A stretch of DNA of 43,326 nt from Mycolicibacter sinensis (GTDB taxonomy: Bacteria; Actinomycetota; Actinomycetes; Mycobacteriales; Mycobacteriaceae), in the NCBI RefSeq assembly GCF_001667375.1, contig NZ_LZIN01000042.1:1-43326 (forward strand), written 5' to 3'. The translations under genes were made by a program, and so were the position numbers. Below the pieces are notes generated by a model. It did no database searches and was not told where the DNA came from. It worked only from the letters and a program-made list of their open reading frames with translations. Position 1 is the stretch's first letter. Every line of letters begins with the position of its first letter. Positions 17,345 through 27,160 of this stretch are shown here, in pieces.

Positions 17345-18391
17345 TTACAGGTGGGCGAAACAGGGGTCGTCGGACTTGGGGATCGCGGCGTTGCGGGTCG
17401 AAAACCGCGCCACCACACCGCTATCGGTGACCTGGATGCTCTCGGCCTGCACACCGAGCGGGTAACGTTTGGTCAGCTCCTTGGCGAATCGGTCCAGCTC
17501 CGGTTGGATCGATTCGCGCGGCAGGGTCAGTGCACCCAGGCCGGTGAGTTTCTGCACCTGCAGCGAGAGTCCGCCGTCGACCACCTCCGGCTTGACCACC
17601 ACGCTGGCCAGGCCGAACGCGCCCTTGAGTTCGACGGTGCCGTCCTTGACGTTGGTCTTCAGATCCGAGACCAGGTTGCCCAGGATCGGCACCATCGACT
17701 GGACGGTCTCCTTGATCCCGGCGGACGGCCAGGTCAGGGTGGCGTCCAGGGCACCGATGGTGCCCTTGGAGTCGCCGGTGCCGTGCAGATCGACGTCGAA
17801 GATGTTGAGGTCGGCCGTCATCTGCTGGGCGTCTTTGACCTGGTTGCCCGCGGTGTGAATGGAGATGTTGGTGTAGTTGCCGGTGAAGTGCTGCCACAGG
17901 AACGGCGGCGTCACCCCGAACGACACCTTGGCCTTGTCGTGAACCACGCACTCGGTGGCCTGGGCCACCTTCTTGTCGGCGATCCGGCGGGCGATCAGCT
18001 CGGCGCCGATCAAGCCGGCCAGCGCCAGCGCGATCACCGTGACAATGATCAGCACCAGCGCCAGTGGGTCCCGCAGTATGCTGGCCGGCCGCTGCCGGGG
18101 ACCGGCGGTGTCGATGACGGTGGTGGGCGCCTCGCCGGCCGGTTCCGGTGCCGGCGGCGGCCCGGCCGGTGGGGGAGGGGCGGACGGCGGGGGCGCAACC
18201 TCCGCGGGCGCGCCGGGAATCCGGGTGGTCGGCTCGTCGCGGTGCGGATCGCCGACCGGCATCTGTCGGGTGGGCGACGCCGACGGCTCGGGTCGAGGCG
18301 AAGCTATGCCCTCGGTGGGCTGGTCGGGCTGGCCGCTGGGGCGCGCCCAAGGTGACTGGTCGCCGTGGGGAGGTCCGGGCGGATTGCTCAC
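17345..18391 (-). CDS. DUF2993 membrane-anchored protein with proline-rich N-terminus (Rv0479c-like)
   Basis: 348 residues, the length I remember for Rv0479c. Residues 1-105 are a disordered Pro/Ala/Gly-rich cytoplasmic region. One membrane span follows (PLALVLIIVTVIALALAGLIG) and then the DUF2993 domain to the C-terminus. A Cys pair (TECVV and DPCFA) probably forms a disulfide, also seen in the duplicate. Its start overlaps the nitrilase stop by 4 bp (ATGA), so nitrilase, this gene and the duplicate form one minus-strand operon. Role unknown, envelope lipid-binding likely for the fold. Confidence 0.9.
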   Translation of the reverse strand: MSNPPGPPHGDQSPWARPSGQPDQPTEGIASPRPEPSASPTRQMPVGDPHRDEPTTRIPGAPAEVAPPPSAPPPPAGPPPAPEPAGEAPTTVIDTAGPRQRPASILRDPLALVLIIVTVIALALAGLIGAELIARRIADKKVAQATECVVHDKAKVSFGVTPPFLWQHFTGNYTNISIHTAGNQVKDAQQMTADLNIFDVDLHGTGDSKGTIGALDATLTWPSAGIKETVQSMVPILGNLVSDLKTNVKDGTVELKGAFGLASVVVKPEVVDGGLSLQVQKLTGLGALTLPRESIQPELDRFAKELTKRYPLGVQAESIQVTDSGVVARFSTRNAAIPKSDDPCFAHL

Positions 18392-19212
18392 CCGCGCGAT
18401 TCTGCCTTACCGACCTGAACAAAGTCCGCGCGATTGCTCAACACGGCCAGCGTCCGGCGGGCGGTGGCGACCGCCTCGAGGTCGATGTCGCAGACCAGCA
18501 GCGCCGGTTCCGGGCCGGCCGATGCCACCGGCTCGCCCCACGGCGAGGCGATCAGGCTGTGACCCACCCCGGTCGGTGCGCCGGAAGAGTTCGCCGGGCC
18601 GGGCTCGCCGGGATCGGCCTGCCCGGCGGCGACGACGTAGCTGGTCGAGTCCAGCGCCCGCGCGCAGGCCAGTAGCTCCCACTGCCGCAACTTGCCCGGC
18701 CCGGCGCCCCACGAGGCGCAGACCGCGATCAGCTGAGCGCCGCGGTCGGCCAGCTCGGTGTACAGCGCCGGGAACCGGATGTCATAGCAGGTGGACAACC
18801 CCACCCCGACGCCGTCGACATCGATCACCACCGGATCGAATCCCGGTGCCACCGTGCGTGATTCGGTGAAACCGAAGGCGTCGTAGAGGTGCACCTTGTG
18901 ATAGTGCGCGTCGGTTGCGCCTCCGGTGGCCAGCAGAGTGTTCCGGACCCGCCCGTCATCAGCCGGGGTGAACATGCCCGCGATCACGGTGACCCCGGCC
19001 CGGTCGGCGATCTCGCGCACCCGGGTGGCCCACGGCCCGTCGAGCGGTTCGGCGACCGGGCCCAGCGGCACTCCGAAGCGGCACATCGTGGCCTCGGGGA
19101 ACACCACCAGGCGGGCGTCCTGCGCAGCGGCGCGCTCGGTGTAATCGGCCACCAGTTCCAGGTTGGCGGCCGGGTCGGCGCCGCTGAGGACCTGCGCACA
19201 CGCAATCCGCAT
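18388..19212 (-). CDS. Nitrilase-superfamily amidohydrolase (Rv0480c-like)
   Basis: 274 residues. The full catalytic triad is visible: Glu40 (VFPEATM), Lys106 (HYHKVHLYD) and Cys142 (STCYDIRFP). Such enzymes hydrolyse non-peptide C-N bonds; the group nearest to this sequence includes Nit2-type omega-amidases and deaminated-glutathione amidases, but the substrate is not determined. In mycobacteria, which lack glutathione, another thiol-derived substrate is possible. It is the first gene of an operon with the two DUF2993 genes. Confidence 0.92.
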   Translation of the reverse strand: MRIACAQVLSGADPAANLELVADYTERAAAQDARLVVFPEATMCRFGVPLGPVAEPLDGPWATRVREIADRAGVTVIAGMFTPADDGRVRNTLLATGGATDAHYHKVHLYDAFGFTESRTVAPGFDPVVIDVDGVGVGLSTCYDIRFPALYTELADRGAQLIAVCASWGAGPGKLRQWELLACARALDSTSYVVAAGQADPGEPGPANSSGAPTGVGHSLIASPWGEPVASAGPEPALLVCDIDLEAVATARRTLAVLSNRADFVQVGKAESRG

Positions 19213-19236
19213 GGGTTCAGCCTAATCCGGCGTCGG

Positions 19237-19743
19237 TCAGCCGCCTCGCTGCAGCCACATCGAGGTGAACCGTTGCTCGGCGGTCATCAGCTCGGTCAGC
19301 TGGGTGCCGATGAAGTTCTCGATCTTGCCGCCCACCAGCGGTATGTCGACCTGCACCGTGGCGGTCAGCCGCAGCGCGCAGCCGCCGGCGGCGGGTTCCA
19401 GCACCGCATCGCCGGACAGCTTCGCCGGTGCCCCGACGATCTTGCCGGTGACCTCGGCCTCCGCCCGCCCGTCGCGGACCGGGCTCCACTTCTCGTGGCG
19501 CGCCACCTGCAGGTCGCCGGGATGGAACTGGGCGGCCAGCGCCGGCAGCTTGTCGCGGTGAATGCCCTGGGTGGTGGCGACGTCGACACCGCCGTCGGCG
19601 CGGACGGCCATCGAGTCCAGGGTCACCGTGTCGGCGCCCGAATCGGCCAGCCGGGCCAGCCAGTACTGTTCGTCGGCGAATGCGGCGTACACCTGCTCGA
19701 CGCTTGCCGGATAGTGCTCGGACAGCGTGAATGTACGCGGCAT
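19237..19743 (-). CDS. DUF2505 (SRPBCC-like) protein (Rv0481c-like)
   Basis: 168 residues. It is a START/SRPBCC helix-grip type protein, shown by the N-terminal FTLSEHYPASVEQVYAAFADEQYW and C-terminal VGGKIENFIGTQLTELMTAEQRF. The fold binds hydrophobic ligands. No catalytic residues can be assigned. It is divergent from murB, with 26 bp between their starts, so the promoters must overlap each other. Confidence 0.88.
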   Translation of the reverse strand: MPRTFTLSEHYPASVEQVYAAFADEQYWLARLADSGADTVTLDSMAVRADGGVDVATTQGIHRDKLPALAAQFHPGDLQVARHEKWSPVRDGRAEAEVTGKIVGAPAKLSGDAVLEPAAGGCALRLTATVQVDIPLVGGKIENFIGTQLTELMTAEQRFTSMWLQRGG

Positions 19744-19769
19744 AGCTGGCCAGGCTACCGTTACCGGCC

Positions 19770-20831
19770 GTGGCGGGTTCCCAGTTCGCGGGCGCGCGTG
19801 TCGCCGAAACGGTGCCGCTCGCGCCGTTGACCACGCTGCGGGTCGGGCCGGTCGCGCAACGGGTCATCACCTGCGTCGACGCCGACCAGATCGTGGCCAC
19901 CCTGGGCGAACTCGACCGGGCCGGGGTCCGCCCGCTGGTGCTGGCCGGTGGCTCCAATGTGGTGATCGCCGACGACCTCACCGACCTGACCGTCGTGCTG
20001 CTGGCAGCAGAGCGCATCGAGATCGACGGCAACCGGCTGCGGGCCCAGGCCGGCGCGGTCTGGGACGACGTGGTCGCCCGCGCGGTCGCCGCGGGGCTGG
20101 GCGGGCTGGAGTGCATGTCGGGAATCCCCGGCTCGGCCGGCGCGACCCCGGTGCAGAACGTCGGGGCCTACGGCGCGGAGGTCGCCGACACGCTGACCCG
20201 AGTGCGGCTGCTGGACCGTCGGACCGGCACCGTGCGCTGGACCCCGGGTGCGGAGTTGGGCTTCGGCTATCGCACCAGCGTGCTCAAGCACTCGGATGCG
20301 GCGGTGGTGCTGGAGGTGGAATTCGCCCTGGACGCCGCCGGGCGCAGCGCGCCGCTGCGCTACGGCGAGCTGGCCACCGCGTTACAGGCCGCCGACGGCG
20401 ACCGCGCCGACCCGGCAACCGTGCGTGCCGCGGTGCTGCGGCTGCGGGCGGCCAAGGGCATGGTGCTCGACGCCGATGATCACGACACCTGGAGTGTGGG
20501 CTCGTTCTTCACCAATCCGGTCGTGCCACCAGAGCTTTACCACGAGATTGCGGATCGGGAGGGCGGTCCGGTCCCGCACTGGGATACCGCCGGCGGCGTG
20601 AAGCTGGCGGCCGGCTGGCTGGTGGAGCGGTCCGGCTTCGGCAAGGGCTATCCGGCCGATCGAGACGCCCGCTGCCGGCTATCGACCAAGCATGCGCTGG
20701 CGTTGACCAACCGGGGCGGCGCCAGCACCGCCGACGTGCTGGCACTGGCGCGCACCGTGCGCGACGGGGTGCACGCGGCGTTCGGCATCAGCTTGCACCC
20801 CGAGCCGGTGCTGGTCGGCTGCGCCCTGTAG
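19770..20831 (+). CDS. murB: UDP-N-acetylenolpyruvoylglucosamine reductase
   Basis: 353 residues from GTG 19770. It reduces UDP-GlcNAc-enolpyruvate with NADPH and FAD to make UDP-MurNAc, the second committed step of peptidoglycan precursor synthesis. FAD-binding parts are [15 protein letters not shown] and [19 protein letters not shown]. The reaction-centre motif [10 protein letters not shown] carries the catalytic Ser, and GYRTS belongs to the insert typical of type I (E. coli-like) MurB. It precedes the lprQ cell-wall gene by 60 bp in the same direction. Confidence 0.97.
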   Translation: MAGSQFAGARVAETVPLAPLTTLRVGPVAQRVITCVDADQIVATLGELDRAGVRPLVLAGGSNVVIADDLTDLTVVLLAAERIEIDGNRLRAQAGAVWDDVVARAVAAGLGGLECMSGIPGSAGATPVQNVGAYGAEVADTLTRVRLLDRRTGTVRWTPGAELGFGYRTSVLKHSDAAVVLEVEFALDAAGRSAPLRYGELATALQAADGDRADPATVRAAVLRLRAAKGMVLDADDHDTWSVGSFFTNPVVPPELYHEIADREGGPVPHWDTAGGVKLAAGWLVERSGFGKGYPADRDARCRLSTKHALALTNRGGASTADVLALARTVRDGVHAAFGISLHPEPVLVGCAL

Positions 20832-20891
20832 CGCGCCCGCGTAACCGGCATCACAGGTGGTCAGGCGGCCTGGCCGGTATCTTGGAATGCC

Positions 20892-22184
20892 GTGAACCTG
20901 AACCGGCGGAGGGCTCTGGCCGCGCTGGCGGCCGGGGCGCTGGCGCCGCAGGCGCTGGCGGGCTGTCTCAGCCGCGCCGGCACGAGTGCCGAGCAGACGC
21001 CGCCGGCCGCGCCCGCCCTGGACTTCCAGCCCCCGGCCGGCCAAACCGACGTGCTGCCCACCGCCGAAATCGGTGTGACGGTTTCCGACGGCTGGTTCCA
21101 GCGGGTGGCGCTGACCAGCCCGGCCGGCAAGGTGCTGTCCGGGACGTTCAACCGGGACCGCACCCGCTACACCGTCACCGAACCGCTCGGTTACGACGCC
21201 GTCTACACCTGGAGCGGGTCGGTGGTCGGCCACGACGGCAACGCCGTACCGGTGGCCGGCACCGTCACCACGGTGACGCCCAGCACCGTCATCGACGGCG
21301 GTTTTCAACTGGCCGACGGACAGACGGTCGGTGTCGCCGCGCCGGTGATCCTGCAGTTCGACGCCCCGATCGCCGACAAGGCGGCCGTCGAGCGGGCCCT
21401 GACGGTCACCACCGAACCACCGGTGGAGGGCAGCTGGGCCTGGCTGCCCGACGAGGTGCAGGGCGCCCGGGTGCACTGGCGCAGCCGCGACTACTTCCCG
21501 GCCGGAACCACCGTCCGCGTCGACGCCAAGCTGTACGGACTGGCCTTCGGTGACGGCGCCTACGGAGCCCAGGACATGTCGCTGCAGTTCTCGATCGGGC
21601 GGCGCCAGGTGGTGAAGGCCGAAGTCTCCTCGCACCGCATCCGGGTGGTGCGCGACGAAGGCGTGATCATGGACTTTCCGTGCAGCTACGGCCAGGCCGA
21701 CCAGGCACGCAACATCACCCGCAACGGCGTCCACGTGGTCAGCGAGAAATACGCCGACTTCTACATGTCCAACCCGGCCGCCGGCTACAGCAACATCCAC
21801 GAGCGCTGGGCGGTGCGCATCTCCAACAACGGCGAGTTCATCCACGCCAACCCGGCCAGCTCCGGCGCCCAGGGCAACACCAACGTCACCAACGGCTGCA
21901 TCAACTTGTCCACCGACGACGCCGAGCAGTACTTCCACAGCGCGATCTACGGCGACCCGGTCGAGGTCACCGGCAGCTCGATCGAGCTGTCCTACGCCGA
22001 CGGCGACATCTGGGACTGGGCGGTGGACTGGGACACCTGGCGGTCGATGTCGGCGCTGCAGGCGGATTCGTCGGCTCGCCCGCCGCGGACCTCACTGCCC
22101 AGCACCGCGCCGGCCACCCCGACCGACGCGCCGACCCTGTCGGGCACTCCCGAGACGCCGTCGCCTACGCGGCCCGGCGGGTAG
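20892..22184 (+). CDS. lprQ: L,D-transpeptidase lipoprotein (LdtMt5/LprQ)
   Basis: 430 residues from GTG 20892. A lipoprotein signal is present with lipobox ALAGC (Cys25). Two Ig-like domains (residues ~50-250) are followed by the YkuD catalytic domain, with His318 in FIHANP and the catalytic Cys336 in [12 protein letters not shown]. It makes 3-3 cross-links in peptidoglycan outside the membrane. The T-N-G-C form of the motif is what I recall for M. tuberculosis Rv0483 (LdtMt5). The tail is Pro/Thr-rich. Unusually, the stop TAG at 22182-22184 lies inside the first copy of a tandem repeat. Confidence 0.95.
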   Translation: MNLNRRRALAALAAGALAPQALAGCLSRAGTSAEQTPPAAPALDFQPPAGQTDVLPTAEIGVTVSDGWFQRVALTSPAGKVLSGTFNRDRTRYTVTEPLGYDAVYTWSGSVVGHDGNAVPVAGTVTTVTPSTVIDGGFQLADGQTVGVAAPVILQFDAPIADKAAVERALTVTTEPPVEGSWAWLPDEVQGARVHWRSRDYFPAGTTVRVDAKLYGLAFGDGAYGAQDMSLQFSIGRRQVVKAEVSSHRIRVVRDEGVIMDFPCSYGQADQARNITRNGVHVVSEKYADFYMSNPAAGYSNIHERWAVRISNNGEFIHANPASSGAQGNTNVTNGCINLSTDDAEQYFHSAIYGDPVEVTGSSIELSYADGDIWDWAVDWDTWRSMSALQADSSARPPRTSLPSTAPATPTDAPTLSGTPETPSPTRPGG

Positions 22185-22297
22185 CGAGGCTCGACGAAGG
22201 AGAGGCGAAGCTGGACCGCCGCATCAGACCCGGCGGGTAGCGAGGCTCGACGAAGGAGAGGCGAAGCTGGACCGCCGCATCAGACCCGGCGGGTAGC
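22173..22297. repeat. Tandem 56-bp repeat, 2.2 copies, between convergent genes
   Basis: Two identical 56-bp units (22173-22228 and 22229-22284) and a 13-base third start (22285-22297). The unit contains GTAGCGAGGCTCGACGAAGG, AGAGGCGAAGCTGGA and CCGCCGCAT, nearly the same core as the repeat at 12494-12597, flanked by GGCGG and CCGCC. It covers the stop codon of lprQ and the last codons of the opposing SDR gene. Position between convergent genes fits a bidirectional terminator or a mobile palindromic element. Confidence 0.85.
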
Positions 22298-23041
22298 CCG
22301 GGTTGCCGAGGCCTGGTCGCGGGGGCGGATCACGATCTGGTCGAGGTCGACGTGCGGGGGCCGGTCGGCCACAAACCCGATCACCTCGGCGATGTCGGTC
22401 GCGGTCAGCGGAGTCAGCCCGGCATATACCGCGTCGGAGCGCTCGCGGTCACCGTCGAAGCGCACCAGCGAGAACTCGGTGTCCACCATGCCGGGGGCGA
22501 TCTCGGTGAGCCGCACCGGTTTTCCCAACAGCTCACCGCGCAGCGTGCGGTGCAGCGCGCTCTGGGCGTGCTTGGCCGAGGTGTAACCGGCGCCGCCGTC
22601 ATAGATTTCGAACGCCGCGATCGAGGTGACGGTGACGATCAGGCCGTCGCCGGAGGCGATCAGCTTCGGCAGCAGTGCACGGGTCACCTGCAGGGTGCCC
22701 AGCACGTTGGTCTCCCACATCCACCGCCAGTGCTCGAGGTCGGCATCGCCGACCGGAGCCAGCCCCTTGGCCCCGCCGGCATTGTTGACCAGCACATTGA
22801 TCGAGCCCGAGACCTGGTCGCAGGCGTCGGCCAGCGCGGCCACCGCGGACGCCTCTGTGACGTCCGCCACTACCGCGGTACCGCCGATCTCCTGTGCCAG
22901 TGCGGCGATGCGGTCGGCGCGGCGAGCTACGGCGACCACGTGAAAGCCTTGCCCGGCAAGGGTTCTCGCGGTCGCCTCACCGATACCCGAGCTGGCACCG
23001 GTGACCACCGCGACCCGCTTTTGTCCTGCAGGTGTCGTCAT
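22280..23041 (-). CDS. Short-chain dehydrogenase/reductase (Rv0484c-like)
   Basis: 253 residues, classical SDR. NAD(P) binding: VVTGASSGIGEATARTLAGQ near residue 12. NNAG motif: VLVNNAGGAKG. Catalytic Ser-Tyr-Lys: VTSIAAFE and YTSAKHA. RR following the first strand (AVARRADRI) suggests NADP preference. Substrate unknown. Its last five codons are supplied by the tandem repeat, which suggests the element inserted at the 3' end. The start is divergent from the poly-Cys leader/ROK region, with 37 bp between the ATG codons. Confidence 0.92.
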   Translation of the reverse strand: MTTPAGQKRVAVVTGASSGIGEATARTLAGQGFHVVAVARRADRIAALAQEIGGTAVVADVTEASAVAALADACDQVSGSINVLVNNAGGAKGLAPVGDADLEHWRWMWETNVLGTLQVTRALLPKLIASGDGLIVTVTSIAAFEIYDGGAGYTSAKHAQSALHRTLRGELLGKPVRLTEIAPGMVDTEFSLVRFDGDRERSDAVYAGLTPLTATDIAEVIGFVADRPPHVDLDQIVIRPRDQASATRATRRV

Positions 23042-23064
23042 CGCCCCAACCTTAGTGACCGTGA

Positions 23065-23070
23065 TACATT
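23065..23070 (+). promoter_or_regulatory. -10 element of a likely leaderless transcript
   Basis: TACATT (within GATACATTT) ends 8 bp before the ATG of the poly-Cys leader. With the usual -10 to start-site distance, transcription would begin at or within two bases of that ATG, as in mycobacterial leaderless mRNAs. No convincing -35 element was seen, which is common for this class. Confidence 0.5.
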
Positions 23071-23078
23071 TCTCCGTT

Positions 23079-23159
23079 ATGTACCGCAGTCCCCGCTACC
23101 TGTCAGCGGTGTGTCTTGTCGCCACCGGCGCGTGTTGTTGCGCCTGTTGTCGCGCCTGA
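23079..23159 (+). CDS. Poly-cysteine leader peptide (uORF) before the ROK regulator and mshA
   Basis: A 26-codon frame from ATG 23079 to TGA 23157-23159. It contains six Cys; five are packed as CCCACC just before the C-terminal RA. Tracts of one amino acid near the end of a leader are the mark of ribosome-mediated attenuation, and Cys-responsive uORFs of this sort have been described in M. smegmatis sulfur genes. The -10 element 9 bp upstream and lack of a ribosome binding site suggest a leaderless mRNA. After the stop come alternative pairings: GCTCCTTT/AAAGAGC at 23175-23190, and AAGAGCC with GGACTCTT at about 23224-23231. Downstream are a ROK regulator and mshA, and mycothiol contains cysteine, so the logic fits. 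Expression is unproven. Confidence 0.6.
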   Translation: MYRSPRYLSAVCLVATGACCCACCRA

Positions 23160-23248
23160 CCTGCTGCGAGTAGCGCTCCTTTGAAAGAGCCCGCCGGGTC
23201 GCAGGTGTAGCCAGCCCCCTTTCGGACTCTTCCTAGACAGGACCCAGC

Positions 23249-24532
23249 GTGACCACCACCTCTTTCCCCACCCACATCGCCACCCGCCGAACCGCCCGGA
23301 CCCGCTCACATCCGCGCGTCGTGCCGCCGGCCCTGCAGCTGCCCGACACCGCCGGCGCCGCGGTTTTCTCCGCCATTCGCCAGCACGGCCCGATCGCTCG
23401 CGAGGCCATCGCCGGCGCCACCTCGCTGAGCGTCGCCACGGTCAACCGGCAGGTCAGCGCGCTGTTGCAAGCCGGATTGCTGTTGGAGCGCGCCGACCTG
23501 GCCACCTCCGGCGCGATCGGACGGCCGCGCCGGCCGGTGGTGGTCAACCACGAGCCGTTTCTGGCGCTGGGCCTGCACATCGGGGCGAAGACCACCAGCA
23601 TCGTGGCCACCGATCTGCTCGGCCGCACCCTGGACGTCGTCGAGACCCCGACCCCGGCCAACGGGGCGGCACCGGCGCTGGCGTCGCTGGCCGCCAGCGC
23701 GCGCCGCTACCTGACCCGCTGGCAGAAGCGCCGGGCGCTGTGGGTCGGGGTGGCGACCGGCGGGGCGGTGGACGGCACCACCGGCTACGTCGACCACCCC
23801 CGGCTGGGCTGGACGGCCGCTCCGGTCGGGCCGGTGCTGGCCGAGGAGCTGCGCTTGCCGGTGTCGGTGGCCTCCCACGTCGACGCGATGGCCGGCGCCG
23901 AACTGCTGCTGGGGGTGCGGCGGCCGACGGCGACCAGCTCCACCAGCCTCTACATCTACGCCCGGGAGACCGTCGGCTACGCCCTGGTGATCGGCGGCCG
24001 GGTGCACAGCCCGGCCAGCGGTCCCGGCACCATCGCCGGGCTGCCGGTGTCCTCGGAACTGCTCGGCGGCTCCGGCCAGCTGGAATCCACCGTCAGCGAC
24101 GAGGCGGTGCTGGCCGCGGCACGCCGGCTGCGGATCCTGCCCGACGGCAACAGTGCGGCCTCGGCCGCGGTGACCGGGCTGGTGCTCAAGGCCCGGGCCG
24201 GTGACGTGCGAGCGGCGGCACTGCTGACCGAGCGGGCCCGGGCCCTCGGCGAAGCCGTGGCGCTGCTGCGCGACGTGCTCAACCCCGACGACCTGGTGGT
24301 CGGCGGCCAGGGGTTCACCGAATACCCGGAGGGCATGGTCGAGGTGGAGCGGGCCTTCGCGCAGCGCTCGGTGCTGGCCGGCCGCAGCCTGCGAGTCACC
24401 ACGTTCGGTAACCGGGTCCAGGAGGCCGGCGCCGGAACGGTGTCACTCGGCGGGCTCTACGCCGACCCGGTCGCAGCGATGCGCCGCTCCCGCGGTTCGG
24501 TCGCCCGGGCGGTCCCGGAAGCGTCGGCCTGA
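23249..24532 (+). CDS. ROK-family transcriptional regulator (Rv0485-like)
   Basis: 427 residues from GTG 23249. An N-terminal winged helix ([39 protein letters not shown], described from about residue 40) precedes a ROK sugar-kinase-like domain. The ATP-binding motif is degenerate ([11 protein letters not shown] rather than DxGxT), and the ROK zinc Cys motif is not seen, so it is a regulator, not a kinase. Rv0485 is reported to affect pe13-ppe18 expression. Here it is 22 bp upstream of mshA and behind a poly-Cys leader, so it probably belongs to a mycothiol-linked operon. Confidence 0.9.
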   Translation: MTTTSFPTHIATRRTARTRSHPRVVPPALQLPDTAGAAVFSAIRQHGPIAREAIAGATSLSVATVNRQVSALLQAGLLLERADLATSGAIGRPRRPVVVNHEPFLALGLHIGAKTTSIVATDLLGRTLDVVETPTPANGAAPALASLAASARRYLTRWQKRRALWVGVATGGAVDGTTGYVDHPRLGWTAAPVGPVLAEELRLPVSVASHVDAMAGAELLLGVRRPTATSSTSLYIYARETVGYALVIGGRVHSPASGPGTIAGLPVSSELLGGSGQLESTVSDEAVLAAARRLRILPDGNSAASAAVTGLVLKARAGDVRAAALLTERARALGEAVALLRDVLNPDDLVVGGQGFTEYPEGMVEVERAFAQRSVLAGRSLRVTTFGNRVQEAGAGTVSLGGLYADPVAAMRRSRGSVARAVPEASA

Positions 24533-24554
24533 GAAGAGCTGTAAAGATGGCGGG

Positions 24555-25883
24555 GTGCGGAGTGGCGTCGGATCCGGTGTGCGCCGGGTAGCGGTGCTGT
24601 CGGTTCACACCTCGCCGCTGGCGCAACCCGGCACCGGCGACGCCGGCGGAATGAACGTCTACGTACTGCAGAGCGCGCTGCACCTGGCCCGCCGCGGGGT
24701 GGCTGTGGAGGTCTTCACCCGCGCCACGTCGTCGGCTGATCCGCCGGTGGCCCACGTCGCGCCCGGCGTGCTGGTGCGCAACGTGGTGGCCGGGCCCTTC
24801 GAGGGCCTGCACAAGAACGATCTGCCCACCCAGCTGTGCGCCTTCGCCGCCGGGGTGCTGCGCGCCGAGGCGGCCCACGAACCGGGCTACTACGACGTCG
24901 TGCATTCGCACTACTGGCTGTCCGGTCAGGTCGGCTGGCTGGCCGCGGACCGCTGGGCGGTGCCGCTGGTGCACACCGCACACACCTTGGCCGGGGTCAA
25001 GAACGCCGCCCTGGCCGCCGGTGACACCCCCGAGCCGCCGCTGCGGACCGTCGGCGAGCAACAAGTCGTCGACGAGGCGGACCGGCTGATCGTCAACACC
25101 GACGACGAGGCCCACCAACTCGTCACGTTGCACGGCGCCGACCCGGCGCGCATCGACGTGGCGCATCCGGGCGTCGACCTGGAGGTCTTCCGCCCCGGTG
25201 ACAAGGGGCAGGCCCGGGCCGCGCTGGGGTTCTCGCCCGACGAGCCGATCGTGGCCTTCGTCGGTCGCATCCAGCCGCTCAAGGCGCCCGACATCCTGCT
25301 GCGCGCCGTCGCGAAGCTGCCCGGGGTGCGCGTGGTGGTGGCCGGTGGGCCGTCGGGCAGCAGCGGGCTGGCTGCGCCGGGCGGCCTGGTTCGGCTGGCC
25401 GGGGAACTGGGTATCAGCGACCGGGTGACGTTCTTGCCGCCGCAGTCCCGCGAGGATCTGGCCACCCTGTTCCGGGCGGCCGATCTGGTGGCGGTGCCCA
25501 GCTACTCCGAATCGTTCGGACTGGTGGCACTGGAGGCGCAGGCCTGCGGTACGCCGGTGGTCGCCGCGGCCGTCGGCGGGCTGCCGGTGGCGGTGCGGGA
25601 CGGGGTGACCGGGAGACTGGTTGCCGGACACGGCATCGAGGCGTGGGCGACTGCGATCGACGATCTGCTGCGACTGGGGTCCGGGCCCCGCGGCTGGGCG
25701 ATGCGCCGGGACGCCGCCGCCCACGCGGCGGCGTTCTCCTGGGAGCGGACCGTGGACGCCCAGCTGGCCAGCTACACCAGCGCCATCGACGACTTCGCCG
25801 CGGCGCGCGGTGAGCGGATGCGGGTGGTCGGGTCGCCGCGGCGGCCCGGGCGCTGGCCGGCGCGACGCGGGGCGCGGGCGTGA
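24555..25883 (+). CDS. mshA: D-inositol-3-phosphate glycosyltransferase MshA
   Basis: 442 residues from GTG 24555. It joins GlcNAc from UDP-GlcNAc to inositol-3-phosphate, the first step of mycothiol synthesis. The GT4 fold is shown by [20 protein letters not shown] (acceptor loop), [15 protein letters not shown], the UDP-binding [19 protein letters not shown] and the EX7E motif in [18 protein letters not shown]. Length and motifs agree with mycobacterial MshA. The 3' end overlaps the YbjN gene by 4 bp (GTGA). An Arg-rich C-terminal tail is present. Confidence 0.97.
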   Translation: MRSGVGSGVRRVAVLSVHTSPLAQPGTGDAGGMNVYVLQSALHLARRGVAVEVFTRATSSADPPVAHVAPGVLVRNVVAGPFEGLHKNDLPTQLCAFAAGVLRAEAAHEPGYYDVVHSHYWLSGQVGWLAADRWAVPLVHTAHTLAGVKNAALAAGDTPEPPLRTVGEQQVVDEADRLIVNTDDEAHQLVTLHGADPARIDVAHPGVDLEVFRPGDKGQARAALGFSPDEPIVAFVGRIQPLKAPDILLRAVAKLPGVRVVVAGGPSGSSGLAAPGGLVRLAGELGISDRVTFLPPQSREDLATLFRAADLVAVPSYSESFGLVALEAQACGTPVVAAAVGGLPVAVRDGVTGRLVAGHGIEAWATAIDDLLRLGSGPRGWAMRRDAAAHAAAFSWERTVDAQLASYTSAIDDFAAARGERMRVVGSPRRPGRWPARRGARA

Positions 25884-26392
25884 ACCCCGACGATGTCCGT
25901 CAGCTCATCGAGGACACGCTCAAGGCTGCCGAGCTGACCTACTCGGAGTTCCCGGGCGCGCATGGCGGGCTGCCGGGACTGGTCGTCGAACTGCCCGGCG
26001 AGCGCAAGCTCAAGACCAACACCATGCTCAGCCTCGGGGAGCACTCGGTGCGCGTCGAGGCGTTCGTCTGCCGCAAGCCCGACGAGAACCACGCCGGGGT
26101 GTACCGGTTTCTGCTCAAGCGCAACCGCCGGCTCTACGGGGTGGCCTACACCCTCGACAACGTCGGCGACATCTACCTCATCGGCCGGATGGCGCTGGCC
26201 TCGGTGACCGCCGAGGAGATCGACCGGGTGCTCGGGCAGGTGCTCGAAGCCGTCGACTTCGACTTCAACACGTTGCTGGAGTTGGGATTTGCCTCCTCCA
26301 TTCAGAAGGAATGGGAGTGGCGGGTCTCCACCGGGCAGTCGCTGAAGAACCTGCAGGCATTCGAGCATTTGATTGACAAGGACGACGACTGA
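25880..26392 (+). CDS. YbjN domain protein (Rv0487-like)
   Basis: 170 residues from GTG 25880. The YbjN fold, related to type III secretion chaperones, is indicated by [20 protein letters not shown], a [11 protein letters not shown] segment and the C-terminal helical region. Function is unknown; E. coli YbjN affects stress and motility. It overlaps mshA by four bases and is 13 bp upstream of gpm1, so the four genes from the ROK regulator to gpm1 look like one transcription unit. The LysE-type Rv0488, which I recall at this place in M. tuberculosis, is absent. Confidence 0.88.
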   Translation: MNPDDVRQLIEDTLKAAELTYSEFPGAHGGLPGLVVELPGERKLKTNTMLSLGEHSVRVEAFVCRKPDENHAGVYRFLLKRNRRLYGVAYTLDNVGDIYLIGRMALASVTAEEIDRVLGQVLEAVDFDFNTLLELGFASSIQKEWEWRVSTGQSLKNLQAFEHLIDKDDD

Positions 26393-26405
26393 GACACTGA
26401 CCCCT

Positions 26406-27155
26406 ATGTCTGAGACTGCCACGCTGGTGCTGCTGCGCCACGGAGAGAGCGAATGGAACGCCAGCAACCAGTTCACCGGCTGGATGGACGTCAACCTGAC
26501 CGACAAGGGCCGCACCGAGGCAATCCGCTCCGGCCAGCTGCTCGTCGAGCACGATCTGCTGCCGGACGTGGCCTACACCTCGCTGCTGCGCCGCGCGATC
26601 ACCACGGCGAACCTGGCCTTGGACGCCGCCGACCGGCACTGGATCCCGGTGCACCGCACCTGGCGGCTCAACGAACGTCACTACGGGGCCCTGCAAGGCC
26701 TGGACAAGGCCGCCACCAAGGCCCGCTACGGCGACGACCAGTTCATGACGTGGCGGCGTAGCTACGACACCCCGCCGCCGCCGATCGAGGCCGGCAGCCG
26801 CTACAGCCAGGACACCGACGCCCGCTACGCCGACATCGGCGGCGGCCCGCTGACCGAGTGCCTGGCCGACGTGGTGGCGCGCTTCCTGCCGTACTACACC
26901 GACGTCGTCATCCCGGACCTGCGGTACGGCAAGACGGTGCTGATCGCCGCGCACGGCAACTCGTTGCGGGCGCTGGTGAAGTACCTGGATCAGATGTCCG
27001 ATGACGAGGTGGTCGGTCTGAACATCCCCACCGGCATCCCGCTGCGCTATGACCTGGACGCCGAGCTGCGTCCGAAGGTCGCCGGCGGCATTTACCTGGA
27101 CCCCGAGGCGGCCGCCGCCGGGGCCGCGGCGGTGGCCAGTCAGGGCGCCAAGTAG
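26406..27155 (+). CDS. gpm1: Phosphoglycerate mutase (2,3-BPG-dependent)
   Basis: 249 residues from ATG 26406; an earlier in-frame start at 26373 lies inside the YbjN gene and is rejected. It interconverts 3- and 2-phosphoglycerate in glycolysis and gluconeogenesis. The phospho-histidine motif [10 protein letters not shown] (His12) opens the protein, [13 protein letters not shown] carries the catalytic Glu, and the second active-site His is in [16 protein letters not shown] long imperfect hairpin follows at 27161-27230 before senX3. Confidence 0.97.
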   Translation: MSETATLVLLRHGESEWNASNQFTGWMDVNLTDKGRTEAIRSGQLLVEHDLLPDVAYTSLLRRAITTANLALDAADRHWIPVHRTWRLNERHYGALQGLDKAATKARYGDDQFMTWRRSYDTPPPPIEAGSRYSQDTDARYADIGGGPLTECLADVVARFLPYYTDVVIPDLRYGKTVLIAAHGNSLRALVKYLDQMSDDEVVGLNIPTGIPLRYDLDAELRPKVAGGIYLDPEAAAAGAAAVASQGAK

Positions 27156-27160
27156 CCGGA

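Noticed and set aside
26373..26405. Upstream start for gpm1 within the YbjN gene
   Set aside because: It adds residues before the conserved N-terminus ([13 protein letters not shown]) and overlaps the YbjN coding end; ATG 26406 gives the family length.
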